A stretch of 5,348 nucleotides of DNA from Boseongicola sp. (lineage in GTDB: Bacteria; Pseudomonadota; Alphaproteobacteria; Rhodobacterales; Rhodobacteraceae), in NCBI GenBank assembly GCA_013042895.1, contig JABDPD010000306.1, forward strand, positions 1-5,348, read 5' to 3'. The translations under genes and the position numbers were made by a program. Numbering within the stretch: position 1 is the stretch's first letter; each line of letters starts with the position of its first letter. Below the pieces are notes generated by a model. It was not told where the DNA came from, ran no database searches, and saw nothing but the letters and a program-made list of their open reading frames with translations. Shown here in pieces: positions 4,811 through 5,348 of the stretch.

Positions 4811-5348
4811 TTTGCGCGCATCTTTCGGATCAAGGCTTCAATCTCCCCAAGGTCATTCCCTACGCGCGTGACGCGTTCTGACCTTTGATAAAGATCCCCC
4901 ATCCGGTTTGGAAGGGGCGGCCTGACGCCGGTCGCGGCCTCCACAGCATCCGGGAACTTCGCCGCATGGGCAGTAGCCAAAGTGATCATCGGCGTCGCCG
5001 ACTGACCTTGCTCCTCGGCCACCTTCACACCCACCGCCGTATGCGGACACAAGATCTCCCCCGTCCGCTCCAGCATCGCAGAGATCGTCTGAGACGTCTC
5101 CGCCTCCGATGCCCGCCCCGAGCCATATATATCTCGCAAAACCCCAATCGCGCCCTGAGACACAGGAAACCCGCCCGAGCCCTTCAGCTCATCCATCAAC
5201 TGCGCCACCGCGCCCCCGTCCCGGCCATAAGCCTCAAACAAAGCCCGCTCGAAATTCGACGAGACCTGAATATCCATCGATGGACAAATCGACGGCGTCA
5301 CACCTTCCTTTGTGTAAGCCCCACTCTCCAAGGTCCGGTGCAAAATAT
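4807..5348 (-). CDS. thrC: threonine synthase, C-terminal part (5' end outside the window)
   Basis: About 179 C-terminal residues of threonine synthase, the PLP enzyme that converts O-phospho-L-homoserine to L-threonine and phosphate in the last step of threonine synthesis. The frame is open at the window edge, reading ILHRTLESGAYT, then the highly recognisable SICPSMDIQVSSNFERALFE, which is typical of the bacterial/fungal-type ThrC. Further on are ILCPHTAVGVKVAEE and PMITLATAHAAKFPDAV, which match the C-terminal domain. The PLP lysine lies upstream of the window. The gene ends in TGA at 4809-4807, overlapping the GTG start of the M16 peptidase gene. It is the first visible gene of a leftward run; its promoter is not in the window. 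Confidence 0.95.
   Translation of the reverse strand, partial: ILHRTLESGAYTKEGVTPSICPSMDIQVSSNFERALFEAYGRDGGAVAQLMDELKGSGGFPVSQGAIGVLRDIYGSGRASEAETSQTISAMLERTGEILCPHTAVGVKVAEEQGQSATPMITLATAHAAKFPDAVEAATGVRPPLPNRMGDLYQRSERVTRVGNDLGEIEALIRKMRAK

Noticed and set aside
5273..5284. 12-nt palindrome TCCATCGATGGA in thrC
   Set aside because: It codes for the conserved PSMDI block of threonine synthase, so the protein sequence explains it; there is no sign of regulation.

Overview
The window looks like chromosome of a Rhodobacterales (Roseobacter-group) alphaproteobacterium. This rests on high GC content, tightly packed and overlapping genes, GTG starts, and the order thrC, M16 processing peptidase, RimJ-like acetyltransferase, which I recognise from that group. 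The assignment is by protein character only; no database search was possible.

Layout by region. (1) Positions 1-1183, minus strand: a GGDEF diguanylate cyclase with two membrane segments (320-1183), followed downstream by the first 86 codons of an unrecognised membrane-anchored protein (258 to beyond position 1). A short coding-like ORF lies in the junction. (2) Positions 1184-1303: a divergent intergenic region with a perfect 9-bp inverted repeat (1235-1258), the best operator candidate in the window. (3) Positions 1304-2385, plus strand: a two-gene unit of a VOC (glyoxalase-fold) protein and a YafY-type HTH-WYL regulator, joined by a TGATG junction. (4) Positions 2354-5348, minus strand: a run of five genes transcribed leftwards. 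These are thrC (C-terminal part only), an M16 zinc peptidase, a GNAT acetyltransferase, an apparently N-terminally truncated NTF2/SnoaL-like ORF, and a DUF1801 protein. The last gene converges on the regulator gene, and their 3' ends overlap by 32 bp.

How the genes may work together. thrC, the peptidase and the acetyltransferase are linked by 4-nt and 1-nt stop/start overlaps, so they are probably cotranscribed and translationally coupled. The regulator probably controls its own unit, and perhaps the divergent diguanylate cyclase gene, through the palindrome at 1235-1258; its ligand is unknown. There are no RNA genes, insertion sequences, CRISPR arrays or phage genes. No gene-free stretch exceeds about 120 bases. 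I do not see a clear new multi-gene system. The most interesting items are the palindrome with its VOC-WYL pair and the NTF2-like fragment that continues in frame after the acetyltransferase TAG stop.
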